Assembly: GCA_964637445.1 (NCBI GenBank)
Contig: CAZWWS010000020.1
Span: forward strand, 1 to 40,155
DNA: 40,155 nt
Reading direction: 5' to 3'
From: M3 sp964637445
Lineage (GTDB): Bacteria > Bacteroidota > Bacteroidia > Bacteroidales > Muribaculaceae
The notes under the pieces: model-generated
Told to the model about the DNA's origin: nothing
What the model saw: the letters and a program-made list of their open reading frames with translations, nothing else
The model's database searches: none
Translations under genes and position numbers: made by a program
In this document: piece by piece, positions 7,349-16,500 of the stretch
Layout of the letters: the number at the start of each line of letters is the position of its first letter
How positions within the stretch are numbered: the first letter of the stretch is position 1

Positions 7349-8350
7349 TTTTTCGCTCTGCTTTTTCGATTTCTGACTAAAAAAGTGGGAAATTTTATGC
7401 CGTAGATCAATTTTGTCGCATATCAAGATGGCGATTGTGGTGATGGCGGTGGTGATGATGAATAGCGGAAGCGAGGAAGAGAGGCCTGCGTTTTGGAGGA
7501 TACAAATCACCGGATAGTGGAGGCAGAGCGCCAGTAGGGAGCTGCGACCGAATAGCGATATGATGGGGATGTGATTCACGATGCGGCAGAGTGTGAGCAT
7601 CCCTATCGTACCTGCTATGCCTGCTATATAATAAAGTAGGATATTGTTGTCGAACGTGATATAGTAGAGGCTGACGTCATTGGGGGAGCAAACATAGCAA
7701 ATGAGGATTCCGAATGTGATAATCAGTGTGGCTGCAATCGGGCGCGGTTTTTGGGCAAGAAAATTGTACTGAGATAAGATATAACCGAGATAAGCGAATG
7801 GTAGTGTAATCATGCTGATGGGTAGGTGGAGGCGCATCTGCTCGTGCCAGAAATAGCTATGCGACCACTTATAATTGGCGATGATGTACCATCCGACCAG
7901 AGTGATGGCGATTATGGCTAAGAGCATAGTGACGGGATGTCGGTGAACTGATAGTCGAATCACTGCATAGAATAGAATGTATGTGAAGAATATTGACCAC
8001 AAGAACCATGTGGGCCGATTGGCGGGGTCGAGAAATACGTCGGCAATGTATTCAACTGAGAATGGAGTCGTCGGATTCCATTGAAATATAACCATAACGA
8101 TCAGCAACAGAAAATTAGCTACAAAATAAGGCAGCAAGAGGCGAATGGCTTTGTGTAAAGTGAATTTAGCAAAGCCTTGGTCGGTGTGGATGAGGACGCC
8201 GGCAACGAAGTAAAATGCCGTAAGCATCACATTGCGATAGGCATTGGTAAGTTGAAAAGGCAAAGCATCATATCCGCAATGATTGAGCATTACCAGTAGG
8301 ATGCATAAGCCTTTGAGTAGATCTATATATTGAATGCGGATTTTGTTCAC
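7340..8350 (-). CDS. Acyltransferase 3 family membrane protein
   Basis: This protein of about 336 residues has roughly ten hydrophobic helices and the acyltransferase-3 opening RIQYIDLLKGLCILLVMLNH, whose early histidine is the proposed catalytic residue. Members transfer acetyl, succinyl or other acyl groups to envelope or exported glycans in the inner membrane. The acceptor cannot be predicted. There is no ATG near the start. GTG at 8350 overlaps the cinA stop codon in a GTGA arrangement, and TTG at 8356 is the alternative; either implies translational coupling to cinA. It is the last gene of tsaD-cinA-acyltransferase, and its end carries the rpmB promoter. Confidence 0.85.
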   Translation of the reverse strand: MNKIRIQYIDLLKGLCILLVMLNHCGYDALPFQLTNAYRNVMLTAFYFVAGVLIHTDQGFAKFTLHKAIRLLLPYFVANFLLLIVMVIFQWNPTTPFSVEYIADVFLDPANRPTWFLWSIFFTYILFYAVIRLSVHRHPVTMLLAIIAITLVGWYIIANYKWSHSYFWHEQMRLHLPISMITLPFAYLGYILSQYNFLAQKPRPIAATLIITFGILICYVCSPNDVSLYYITFDNNILLYYIAGIAGTIGMLTLCRIVNHIPIISLFGRSSLLALCLHYPVICILQNAGLSSSLPLFIITTAITTIAILICDKIDLRHKISHFFSQKSKKQSEKFV

Positions 8351-9603
8351 TGACAAGCGATTGAGGCTTTGAGTTGCTTGATGGCCATGATGATGGCTAC
8401 CGTGGATGCTCTGTCAATGACGCGGGAGCGGTTGCCGGGAAAATGGAAGGTGTCGCTGACGATGCCGGCAGGGGTTTTTACGGCAATGCTGACTGTGCCA
8501 ACGGGCTTTTCCGTGGTGCCTCCGGAAGGGCCGGCGATGCCCGACGTGGCGATGGCGCAGTCGGTCGACAAGGCTTTGCAAGCCCCCTCTACCATTTGCT
8601 CGACTACGGGGATTGAGACAGCGCCATTGGCGGCGAGAGTCGAGGCTGAAACTCCGAGAAGGTTTTCTTTCACTGCATTGCTGTAGGCCACAACTGAGCC
8701 GGTGAAAGCTGTCGAACTTCCCGGAACAGAGGTGATGAGATGCGCTATGTTTCCTCCGGTACAACTTTCGGCAGTGGCTATTGAGAGTCTTTTTTCAGCA
8801 AGGTAATGGAGCAGAATTTCTTCTACGCTCTTATCGTCATCGAATAAGACGCTACTACCGAGCATGGCGACAAGTTCAGCACGGCAGCGATCGAGTTCGG
8901 CGTTGATAAAATTGCTATCGGGGTGAGTGCCGTCGAGGCGTAGGCGTATGAGTCCGGGCTTGGGAAGGTATGCGAGATGGATATAGGAAGGAAGAGCATC
9001 TTCCCAGTCCGATATTTCCATAGCGAGGCGCGATTCGCTCCAGTCGGTGACGAGAATGGTGCGATGTGAGATCGCGACCGACGACGTGAAGCGCTCCATG
9101 AGCTTTGGCATAACGGCTTCGCGAAACATTTGACGAGTTTCAAACGGCACTCCGGGCATCGATACGAGCACTTTGCCATCTCGTTCGAACCACATAAGCG
9201 GAGCTGTGCCCACTCGATTTTGAATAACTGTGCACGATGTTGGCACTATGGCTTGAGCGGCTGTCAGGTCGTTGATTTTAAGTCCACGCTTAGCTACGAC
9301 TTCCTTTACATTTTCGAGCACTTCCGGGTCTTCGCGAAGTTCTCCACCGAAATATCGGCAAAGGGTGGCCTTGGTGATGTCGTCTTTGGTGGGACCAAGT
9401 CCGCCGGTGGTCAACACTACATCCGAAGATGCGAATGCGCGCTCGATGGCACGAAGTATTTGGTCGGCATCGTCGGCCACAACTTGCACATCATTGACTC
9501 TCCATCCGAATGGGTTGATATAGCGAGCAATGTCGCCCGAATTGGTGTCGATGACTTGCCCGATGAGCAACTCATCGCCTATTGCAATAATGGAAACGTT
9601 CAT
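8347..9603 (-). CDS. cinA: CinA-family nicotinamide-nucleotide amidase
   Basis: This 418-residue cytosolic protein has the two-domain CinA layout. The N-terminal MoCF/COG1058 domain (about 1-170) opens MNVSIIAIGDELLIGQVIDTN and carries the GGLGPTKDD motif. The C-terminal PncC-type amidase domain (about 255-415) carries AESCTGGNIAHLITSVPGSS and the catalytic-serine region. CinA proteins hydrolyse nicotinamide mononucleotide to nicotinate mononucleotide for NAD recycling, and the N domain may act as an ADP-ribose pyrophosphatase. It follows tsaD by 13 bases and overlaps the acyltransferase gene, so the three are probably one transcript. The competence link in the gene name is historical and need not apply. 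Confidence 0.93.
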   Translation of the reverse strand: MNVSIIAIGDELLIGQVIDTNSGDIARYINPFGWRVNDVQVVADDADQILRAIERAFASSDVVLTTGGLGPTKDDITKATLCRYFGGELREDPEVLENVKEVVAKRGLKINDLTAAQAIVPTSCTVIQNRVGTAPLMWFERDGKVLVSMPGVPFETRQMFREAVMPKLMERFTSSVAISHRTILVTDWSESRLAMEISDWEDALPSYIHLAYLPKPGLIRLRLDGTHPDSNFINAELDRCRAELVAMLGSSVLFDDDKSVEEILLHYLAEKRLSIATAESCTGGNIAHLITSVPGSSTAFTGSVVAYSNAVKENLLGVSASTLAANGAVSIPVVEQMVEGACKALSTDCAIATSGIAGPSGGTTEKPVGTVSIAVKTPAGIVSDTFHFPGNRSRVIDRASTVAIIMAIKQLKASIACQ

Positions 9604-9616
9604 CTTTGCTCTTATA

Positions 9617-10633
9617 TTATATTGTTACGCGAGCGTAGGGGGTGGCGTCGTAGTGGCAAAAATCGCCGGCGAGGTATTTGTTATATCCGGCGATGGCCAC
9701 CATGGCTGCATTGTCGGTGGTGAAAGAGCGAGGGGGGATGAATGCGGTGAGGTTGCGCGAAGCGCAGAAGTCGGCAACGGCTTGCCGCACTCCCGAATTG
9801 GCAGAAACTCCACCGCCGATAGCGACAGTCTTGACACCGGTGGCGTCAACGGCTTTGCGTAGTTTGTCAAGAAGTATTTCGATGATGGTGTGTTGAAGCG
9901 ACGCAGCAAGGTCGGCCTTATTCTTTTCGATGAAATCGGGATCGAGTTTTACCGCATCGCGGAGCGTGTAGAGAAACGATGTTTTCAATCCGCTGAAACT
10001 ATAGTCGAGCCCCGGAATATGTGGCTTGGCAAACTTGAATGCTTTGCAGTTTCCCTCGGAGGCGAGGCGGTCGATATGAGGTCCGCCGGGATAGGGGAGT
10101 CCCATCACTTTGGCGCACTTGTCGAATGCTTCGCCGGCGGCATCATCGATGGTCTGTCCGAGCACTTCCATGTTGTCGTAATTGCGCACGAGAATGATTT
10201 GTGAATTTCCACCCGAAATGAGGAGACAAAGGAATGGATATTCGGGGACTTTATCCTCTTCTTTTTCGCGGATAAAGTGGGAGAGAACATGCCCGTGCAG
10301 ATGGTTCACGTCGACGATGGGGATACGGAGCCCCAGCGAAAGACCTTTGGCAAAGGATGTGCCTACGAGGAGCGAGCCGAGCAAACCGGGACCGCGAGTA
10401 AAGGCTATTGCCGAGAGGTCGCTTTTGCTGATGCCGGCACGTTTGAGGGCGGTGTCGACCACTGGGACAATGTTTTGTTGGTGCGCGCGCGACGCAAGTT
10501 CGGGGACTACGCCGCCATATTCTTCGTGGACTTTCTGTCCGGCTATGACATTGGATAGAAGTATGCCATCGCGGATCACGGCTGCTGAAGTGTCGTCGCA
10601 CGACGATTCGATACCAAGTATAATGACGCTCAT
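9617..10633 (-). CDS. tsaD: tRNA N6-threonylcarbamoyladenosine transferase
   Basis: TsaD moves the threonylcarbamoyl group onto A37 of ANN-decoding tRNAs, working with TsaB and TsaE. The 338-residue length is typical. GIESSCDDTSAAV at the N-terminus is the ASKHA phosphate-binding loop. NHLHGHVLSH contains the metal-binding histidines (H111 and H115). ISGGNSQIIL and the late IGGGVSAN loop complete the family pattern. The ATG at 10633 sits 27 bases after a perfect -7 box. It is the first gene of the operon with cinA. Confidence 0.97.
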   Translation of the reverse strand: MSVIILGIESSCDDTSAAVIRDGILLSNVIAGQKVHEEYGGVVPELASRAHQQNIVPVVDTALKRAGISKSDLSAIAFTRGPGLLGSLLVGTSFAKGLSLGLRIPIVDVNHLHGHVLSHFIREKEEDKVPEYPFLCLLISGGNSQIILVRNYDNMEVLGQTIDDAAGEAFDKCAKVMGLPYPGGPHIDRLASEGNCKAFKFAKPHIPGLDYSFSGLKTSFLYTLRDAVKLDPDFIEKNKADLAASLQHTIIEILLDKLRKAVDATGVKTVAIGGGVSANSGVRQAVADFCASRNLTAFIPPRSFTTDNAAMVAIAGYNKYLAGDFCHYDATPYARVTI

Positions 10634-10659
10634 ATATTTTTGTCTTACTATATTTACTG

Positions 10660-10690
10660 CAAAGTTACGTTAACTCCACGAAACGACGAA
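10660..10690 (-). promoter_or_regulatory. Promoter of tsaD-cinA-acyltransferase
   Basis: Leftward -7 box TAACTTTG (10660-10667) is a perfect match. A -33-like TTCG (10687-10690) lies 19 bases upstream. Confidence 0.6.
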
Positions 10691-10721
10691 TTATAATCTC
10701 GAAAAAATGAGATTGAGAACT

Positions 10722-12308
10722 CTATAAAGAATCGATTGAAACAATCTTGCTACGCCAAAGGTCGGTGGCAATGCGCGTCGGATAGGCATAGACATAATTT
10801 CTTCCATCGTAAGCCGAAGTGTAGAATGCCATTAAATACCTTACCGGCTTACTATAGCCCTCGAACGTGGTAAGAAATTCGATCTCATGATGTTCGATAG
10901 GTTCAGTCATGCCTATAGCCTCGGCAGGGATGATGAAATGGCCATCATATTGGTAGAATGGAGCATTGCCCGGTATTTTAGTCGCATTAGAAATGTCGGT
11001 ATCTCGAAGCGATTCGGGTACTACTGCAAGAAATTTCTTCTTACCGGAGTGATATATATCAAACCAACCGATATTCCATGTATATGTAAAAAGTTCATAG
11101 TATGGTTTCTTTAGCACGAAAGGAGATACGTCGTGTTCCGTTGTGATGTCGGCAAAGACTGTGCCATCGGTCGATTGTTGATAGCGTTCAAGAACGATGT
11201 CAAACTCTTTAGAGATATTGTAACCGTAGTAGCAAGAAAGCGACAGGTGTAGAGCTATGATTATAGTGAGAATGGTGGAATATAAAGTGCTTAATAGTGT
11301 GGCCTTGTTTGGTAGAACCTGTCGCCATATGTAGATACATCCGAGAAATGACGATAATTGGCACATCCAACCCACTCGCGCAGCAAATTGGTTTAGTACA
11401 TGAATGCCGTAGCTGATAAATGCAATAATCAAGAAAACTAATAGAATCGAGGAGGGTATCTGTTTTATAATATTTCTTCCGCGTTTGAATGTGAGGCAGA
11501 CTATAATTGTGCCGATAAATAGAAGTATACAATAATTGTATTTCAATACAAGATAGAACTTGGAAAGATACTCTAAGGTGGTATTGATTGATATCCTTTC
11601 AGAAAATCCTCCCGATGTCAATAAGAAAATGAGTCCGGGAAGGAGAGTAGCCGTAATAGCGATCTGCCACTTAGTGGTGGTGTGATGATTTAATGCTATA
11701 TAAACCGATAGAGCGAGGAATATGGGAAGACTCATCCCTTCGTGGAAACCTCCGGCAAGAAAACTCACGATAAGTAGCAATACTTGCTTATACTTTTGCT
11801 TTGGCGGATTTGCGTGCTTAAAAAATATATATAAGACTGCAACTGATAGACACGTAGCCCATATATAATTGATGACAAAGCAAGTGAAAAACATCTCATC
11901 GTACCATGGCATTACGATGACAAACATGGCAATAAGTGTGATGAACATTCCGGATGAATTTCGATAGACAGAAATCAACTTGTTGCATAGGATGAGTGTA
12001 ATCGCTACCGCACATCCGGAGATAAATGCGGGTATCCATTTAGGACCCATTAAAATGAAGGGAAAAATCACGTTGCCGAATCGCGAATTGTCGTAATTGT
12101 ATCTATATATCCAATGCTCTTTCAGTTCAGCCCATGGAAATTTGTCGGAAATACCACTTAGAAAGTCGCGTATTGGATATGAATACATGAGGTCATCGCT
12201 GGCGATGGGCATCATAAGATTCATAAATGCAAATGCGATGCTCACGAATATAATCAGCGCCCAAACCGATGATTTGGATATTTGAGATAAAGTGTTCTTT
12301 ATTGCCAT
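10722..12308 (-). CDS. Polytopic membrane protein, GT-C-like (DUF6056-type)
   Basis: This protein of about 528 residues has ten or more hydrophobic helices and a C-terminal soluble part of about 120 residues. After the first helix comes MMPIASDDLMYSYP, an acidic pair in the first outer loop, which is the layout of GT-C glycosyltransferases using lipid-linked sugars. The pattern reminds me of DUF6056 proteins, whose function is not established. I prefer the ATG at 12308 (MAIKNT). The alternative ATG at 12333-12335 would add nine residues but lies inside the left arm of the preceding terminator hairpin. No own promoter box was seen, so expression may come from readthrough of the mltF-DUF3332 transcript. 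A sugar or glycan role is inference. Confidence 0.7.
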   Translation of the reverse strand: MAIKNTLSQISKSSVWALIIFVSIAFAFMNLMMPIASDDLMYSYPIRDFLSGISDKFPWAELKEHWIYRYNYDNSRFGNVIFPFILMGPKWIPAFISGCAVAITLILCNKLISVYRNSSGMFITLIAMFVIVMPWYDEMFFTCFVINYIWATCLSVAVLYIFFKHANPPKQKYKQVLLLIVSFLAGGFHEGMSLPIFLALSVYIALNHHTTTKWQIAITATLLPGLIFLLTSGGFSERISINTTLEYLSKFYLVLKYNYCILLFIGTIIVCLTFKRGRNIIKQIPSSILLVFLIIAFISYGIHVLNQFAARVGWMCQLSSFLGCIYIWRQVLPNKATLLSTLYSTILTIIIALHLSLSCYYGYNISKEFDIVLERYQQSTDGTVFADITTEHDVSPFVLKKPYYELFTYTWNIGWFDIYHSGKKKFLAVVPESLRDTDISNATKIPGNAPFYQYDGHFIIPAEAIGMTEPIEHHEIEFLTTFEGYSKPVRYLMAFYTSAYDGRNYVYAYPTRIATDLWRSKIVSIDSL

Positions 12309-12332
12309 GGATACTTGTGAAAAAAGAATAGA

Positions 12333-12363
12333 CATTTAGGGACTTGCATACGTTCCCTAAATG
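12333..12363 (-). terminator. Hairpin after the DUF3332 gene
   Basis: CATTTAGGGA and TCCCTAAATG form a perfect 10-bp stem around an 11-base loop, 20 bases after the DUF3332 stop. On the leftward transcript a T-rich run (TCTATTCTTTTTT) follows. The left arm contains one of the two possible start codons of the downstream membrane protein. Confidence 0.65.
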
Positions 12364-12383
12364 CCTATTTATGAAATGGTGGA

Positions 12384-12932
12384 TTATCGCTGTGCGAATT
12401 GTTGAGCAGTGGCGATCTGTTGGTATGCGTAGACGCCGGCTTGAGAAAGTTCTACTACTTGATAGTCGCCTTCTGGGGTGATCATCTTAACGTGAGTATC
12501 GTCGATAAACGACATGAATTTGATTGACTCGCCTCCATCTACATTAATGCTCCATGACTTGTCGGTTTCTTCAAAGTCAAGGCGTACGACGCTCTTGTCG
12601 TTTTCGCTGGTGATGGTATAGCCTTTGCCATCGCATTCTACCAAGTAACGACCATCTTGACCATCGATAACCTTTGTGCCACAAGCTACGGGGTTATTTC
12701 CGCTCCAGAACTCGATACTATTGAGTACGAGAACATCGGCAAGGATTGATACTTCATAGACGGGAAGAATCCAGAATGCAAAAAATACGAGTTCGTTGAC
12801 AAACTTACTGCCAACTTGCTTGTTCCATGCAAGCAACTTGTTGGAAAGCGCAAAGCTACCGATACATGAGGTAGACATAATCGAGCCTGCAAGTAAAAGA
12901 ACAAGGGCTACTGAAAGATACTTTTTCTTCAT
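12384..12932 (-). CDS. DUF3332 family lipoprotein
   Basis: This 182-residue protein resembles DUF3332, an uncharacterised Bacteroidota family. It has a lipoprotein signal with a likely lipidated C23 (MSTSC). A GSFALSNKLLAWN segment follows, then a hydrophobic stretch around residues 45-72 that may be membrane-inserted, and a polar beta-rich C-terminal half. It lies 35 bases after the mltF-like gene and before a hairpin, so it probably ends the purM-mltF transcript. Its role is unknown; the neighbourhood suggests an envelope function but does not prove one. Confidence 0.8.
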   Translation of the reverse strand: MKKKYLSVALVLLLAGSIMSTSCIGSFALSNKLLAWNKQVGSKFVNELVFFAFWILPVYEVSILADVLVLNSIEFWSGNNPVACGTKVIDGQDGRYLVECDGKGYTITSENDKSVVRLDFEETDKSWSINVDGGESIKFMSFIDDTHVKMITPEGDYQVVELSQAGVYAYQQIATAQQFAQR

Positions 12933-12967
12933 AATAGTGAAATTTAATAAGGGTTATAAAATACATA

Positions 12968-14356
12968 TTAAAGTGGAATATGACGTTTGCTTTTGTTGTA
13001 GAAATCGAATACTTTGGCAACGTATGCCACCGTTTGTCGACCACGGAAATAGCCATATTTACATACTGAGTCGTTGTAATATTCGGGCTTCGACTTAAGT
13101 AAAATGGTCTCGCCAACGTTTCCATCCCATTTCTGAGGGTCTTTGCCATATTTCTTAGCAAGAGCGATAGCGTCATATATGTGCGCTATGCCGGAATTGT
13201 AAGCAGCGACGATAAATTTCTTTCTCTCTTCAGGGTCTTCAACGCGCGAAGATAGAGATTTGTTTAAGCTGGCGATGATGCGAGTAGCCGTTTTGATATT
13301 TTCTTCCGGATTGGTAATCTTTTCCATCGGGAGGTCGAATGCTCTTGCTGTGCCCGGCATGATTTGCATGATGCCCCGGGCGCCTGCCCACGATACGACT
13401 GTGGTGTCGTATTTGCTTTCGGCATATCCTTGAGCGGCGAGAAGGCGCCAGTCCCAGTCGATGTCTTTGGCATATCGTTTGAATAGATTGTCGTAGGGTG
13501 AAATGTGCCCTTTAGAGAAATCGATATTGAATGATGAGGCATCATTTTTGCTTCGTTCAAAATATCGTTTAAGTAGCTGTGCTTGGGTGCGCTTGGGTGT
13601 CTCTTGGTCAAACCACGTATCGATGGAGTCGGCAATCCATGGCTTAGAGGGACTGACGCCCCATGCCGAGCGTTGAGGAAAACTCACTTCGAGGGTGATG
13701 TCCAAGTCGTTGTAGTATGTCTTGTTGAGGCGAGCGATATCGCTATCGACAATGGTAAGAGGAATACTGCCTTCCGACACCATGGCGATGAGATCTTCTG
13801 TGATAAGAGTGTCGCGGTCGATCGGGTGTATGTTGATGCCGCCCCCGAGTTCGTCGTTAAGATTGTTGAGACGATATTGGTATTTAGAGTCTTTTTCTAC
13901 ATATACATCGCGCCCAACAAGTTGAGTGACATCAGAAATTCTACTCCCATCAGCGACTTTCGGTTGCACAAGCACTTGGTGGGTGATGTTTTCGTATCCG
14001 CAAGGTAATACTCTGTTTTTGTATTCAGCCGTGATAGGGACTTCAAAAGCGATTAAGTCGATTTTCCCGGAATCGAGCATCTCAACCATTGAGGCGAGAT
14101 TGTTGGCGACAACCAAATCGACAACAAATCCTTTTTCTGCAGCCAGACGAGTGATTAGATCGTAGTCATAGCCCATCTGTTCCTGTCGATAGATGAAATA
14201 GGACTGAGGACTGTAGAGTGTTCCCACACGAAGGGTGTCGGGAAATGTGCGTAAAGAGTCGGTCAAAGGTGCGCTATCGGTGCTATGACCTCCGCAACTT
14301 ATGACCGACATCGTTATGGCGATGGCAATGATACAAGCAGAGATTATCTGTCTCAT
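12968..14356 (-). CDS. MltF-like membrane-bound lytic murein transglycosylase
   Basis: This 462-residue lipoprotein (likely lipidated C21, SVISC) has the MltF layout. A periplasmic solute-binding-like domain (about 35-270; DTLRVGTLYSPQSYF, YDLITRLAAEKG) is followed by an SLT goosefoot lysozyme-like domain (about 290-450). The catalytic glutamate is E313 in AAQGYAESKYD, followed by GARGIMQIMP and AAYNSGIAHI. It cleaves peptidoglycan glycan strands with 1,6-anhydro ring formation. In MltF the N-terminal domain regulates activity on binding muropeptides. It starts 13 bases after purM and precedes the DUF3332 gene, so the three form a probable operon. Confidence 0.92.
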   Translation of the reverse strand: MRQIISACIIAIAITMSVISCGGHSTDSAPLTDSLRTFPDTLRVGTLYSPQSYFIYRQEQMGYDYDLITRLAAEKGFVVDLVVANNLASMVEMLDSGKIDLIAFEVPITAEYKNRVLPCGYENITHQVLVQPKVADGSRISDVTQLVGRDVYVEKDSKYQYRLNNLNDELGGGINIHPIDRDTLITEDLIAMVSEGSIPLTIVDSDIARLNKTYYNDLDITLEVSFPQRSAWGVSPSKPWIADSIDTWFDQETPKRTQAQLLKRYFERSKNDASSFNIDFSKGHISPYDNLFKRYAKDIDWDWRLLAAQGYAESKYDTTVVSWAGARGIMQIMPGTARAFDLPMEKITNPEENIKTATRIIASLNKSLSSRVEDPEERKKFIVAAYNSGIAHIYDAIALAKKYGKDPQKWDGNVGETILLKSKPEYYNDSVCKYGYFRGRQTVAYVAKVFDFYNKSKRHIPL

Positions 14357-14369
14357 GCCAATGATTTTG

Positions 14370-15536
14370 TTAGTATTCGAAAGTGCCCTTTTCAGAGATA
14401 ATAGTTAAGCGATTGGCAGGAGCATCTTCCACGCGTCCTACAATTTGAGCCTCGATGCCCATCGATTGTGCGATCTCAATGATACGTGGTGCATCGGCAG
14501 GGGCAACATATAGCTCCATACGATGACCCATATTGAACACTTTATACATCTCAGCCCAATCGGTACCGCTCTCATGTTGAATCATGTCGAATAGCGGTGG
14601 AACGGGGAACAGATTGTCTTTGATGACGTGCTTGTTGGTGACGAAATGGAGTATCTTGGTTTGTGCACCTCCCGAACAATGTACCATGCCATGAATGCGA
14701 TGACGCATCTCGTCGAGGATTTTCTTGATGATAGGTGCATACGTGCGTGTAGGAGAAAGCACAAGCTTTCCGGCATTCAGAGGTGCTCCTTCAACGGCGT
14801 CGGTGAGCTTCATCGAACCGGAATATACCAATTCTTCCGGGACAGCCGCATCATAGCTCTCGGGATATTTCTTGGCGAGAGACTTGTCGAATACATCGTG
14901 ACGAGCTGAGGTCAAACCATTGCTACCCATGCCACCATTGTATTCTGTCTCGTATGCAGCCTTACCATACGATGCGAGACCGACAATCACATCACCGGCT
15001 GCGATATTCGCATTGTCGATTACGTCTGAACGCTTCATACGAGCGGTGACTGTGCTGTCGACTATGATAGTGCGTACCAAGTCGCCAACGTCGGCAGTCT
15101 CTCCTCCTGTTGAGTATATCGACACTCCCATTTGGCGGAGTTCGGTAAGCAATTCTTCTGTTCCATTAATGATAGCCGCAATAACTTCTCCGGGTATCAA
15201 AAGCTTGTTGCGTCCGATTGTCGACGAAAGAAGAATATTGTCGGTAGCTCCTACACATAGGAGGTCGTCGATATTCATTATAAGCGAATCTTGTGCGATG
15301 CCTTTCCAAACACTGATGTCGCCGGTTTCTTTCCAATACATATATGCGAGCGAAGATTTTGTGCCTGCTCCATCGGCATGCATAATGTTGCAATATTCGG
15401 GGTCGCCACCGAGAATGTCGGGTATTATTTTACAAAATGCTTTTGGATACAAACCTTTGTCTACGTTCTTGATGGCGTTGTGTACGTCTTCTTTTGACGC
15501 CGACACGCCTCGCATATTATATCGTTGGTCGCTCAT
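14370..15536 (-). CDS. purM: Phosphoribosylformylglycinamidine cyclo-ligase (AIR synthase)
   Basis: PurM closes the imidazole ring of aminoimidazole ribonucleotide in purine synthesis, using ATP. The 388-residue protein shows the PurM-fold elements ADGAGTKSSLAY, MNIDDLLCVGA, STGGETADVGDLV and GLASYGKAAYE, and a C-terminal AIRS_C half with CSGGAQTKI. It is somewhat longer than the E. coli enzyme (about 345) and looks like the Bacteroidota form. Purine genes are usually not linked to lytic transglycosylases, yet the mltF-like gene follows by 13 bases. Its own promoter candidate lies 32 bases upstream. Confidence 0.93.
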   Translation of the reverse strand: MSDQRYNMRGVSASKEDVHNAIKNVDKGLYPKAFCKIIPDILGGDPEYCNIMHADGAGTKSSLAYMYWKETGDISVWKGIAQDSLIMNIDDLLCVGATDNILLSSTIGRNKLLIPGEVIAAIINGTEELLTELRQMGVSIYSTGGETADVGDLVRTIIVDSTVTARMKRSDVIDNANIAAGDVIVGLASYGKAAYETEYNGGMGSNGLTSARHDVFDKSLAKKYPESYDAAVPEELVYSGSMKLTDAVEGAPLNAGKLVLSPTRTYAPIIKKILDEMRHRIHGMVHCSGGAQTKILHFVTNKHVIKDNLFPVPPLFDMIQHESGTDWAEMYKVFNMGHRMELYVAPADAPRIIEIAQSMGIEAQIVGRVEDAPANRLTIISEKGTFEY

Positions 15537-15567
15537 GATCTAATTTGTTTTGAAGAAATTTATGGTG

Positions 15568-15599
15568 CAAAGATAGTGAATTATGCCGTGATTAGCAAC
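15568..15599 (-). promoter_or_regulatory. Promoter of purM-mltF-DUF3332
   Basis: Leftward -7 box TATCTTTG (15568-15575) is perfect, with GTTG (15596-15599) 20 bases upstream as a near -33 box. The -33 position overlaps the end of cdsA. Confidence 0.6.
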
Positions 15600-16440
15600 C
15601 GAAGCAGTCGATAATTAGCATATAGCATAGCATCGCCGGAATGACAAGCAATAGCGAGTCGATGCGGTCGAGCATTCCTCCGTGACCGGGCATCATTTTT
15701 CCTGAATCTTTAACGCCCAGCGAGCGTTTGATAAGCGATTCAAACAAGTCGCCCCATGTGGAGAATCCTGTGACTATTACTGCCAACCCAACCATTTCGC
15801 AATAAGATATTTCGGAATAATAATCAGCGAAGAAATGTCTGAAAACAAATGCTGAAGCAATCGTGAAAAGCAATCCTCCGAAAAATCCTTCCCACGATTT
15901 CTTCGGAGATACGCGAGGAAATAGTCGATGCTTGCCGATAGAGCAACCTACGAGATATGCTCCGGTGTCGTTAAGCCATATCATGATAAACATGGCGAGC
16001 AGCAATGCCGGAGTGGCATGCACGAAATATAGCAGCTGAATTAGTCCGAATGGGAGTGCTACGTATAGGTGTCCCATAATGGAGTTGGCGAAGTTTGAGA
16101 TTGGTGAGTCGCAGTGAGAATAAATCTGCAAGATGATGCGAATGAGCAAATACAGCAGATAGGGCAATGCGTATAAGATATGCGGTAGCTCGCCAGTCGT
16201 GCAACCGGAGTGAGAAGCAAAAAATCCGAGTATCATAACCACTCCACCGAGCAGGTCGAGAGGAAATGTGATGTTTCGATGGCGCTCTCTATCTACTAAT
16301 TTGTAAAATTCAATCATGCCAAGTACGGCAAAAAGCAGACACATACTCAGAAATACCCAAGGATTGCTACAAGTCAAAGCAAATACGATGATAGCTACAT
16401 ATATAGCACCTGTTGCTGTACGTAAAAGCAGATTTTTCAC
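15592..16440 (-). CDS. cdsA: Phosphatidate cytidylyltransferase
   Basis: CdsA makes CDP-diacylglycerol from phosphatidate and CTP at the inner membrane, the branch point for phospholipid synthesis. The 282-residue protein has about eight hydrophobic helices. Near the C-terminus it carries the family signature: SLIKRSLGVKDSG followed by PGHGGMLDRIDS, with the metal-binding aspartates. KKSWEGFFGG is also typical. The start is GTG at 16440 (opening KNLLLRTATG); no ATG fits. A perfect -7 box lies 33 bases upstream. The gene appears monocistronic. Confidence 0.95.
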   Translation of the reverse strand: MKNLLLRTATGAIYVAIIVFALTCSNPWVFLSMCLLFAVLGMIEFYKLVDRERHRNITFPLDLLGGVVMILGFFASHSGCTTGELPHILYALPYLLYLLIRIILQIYSHCDSPISNFANSIMGHLYVALPFGLIQLLYFVHATPALLLAMFIMIWLNDTGAYLVGCSIGKHRLFPRVSPKKSWEGFFGGLLFTIASAFVFRHFFADYYSEISYCEMVGLAVIVTGFSTWGDLFESLIKRSLGVKDSGKMMPGHGGMLDRIDSLLLVIPAMLCYMLIIDCFGC

Positions 16441-16472
16441 TGTGATAATTTCGTTATGGTTTTAATTGGAGG

Positions 16473-16480
16473 CAAATATA
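16473..16480 (-). promoter_or_regulatory. Promoter -7 box of cdsA
   Basis: Leftward TATATTTG is a perfect TAnnTTTG match in the gap between cdsA and the acyltransferase gene. No good -33 box was seen at the right distance. Confidence 0.45.
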
Positions 16481-16500
16481 CGGCAAAAAAATGTGTTATC

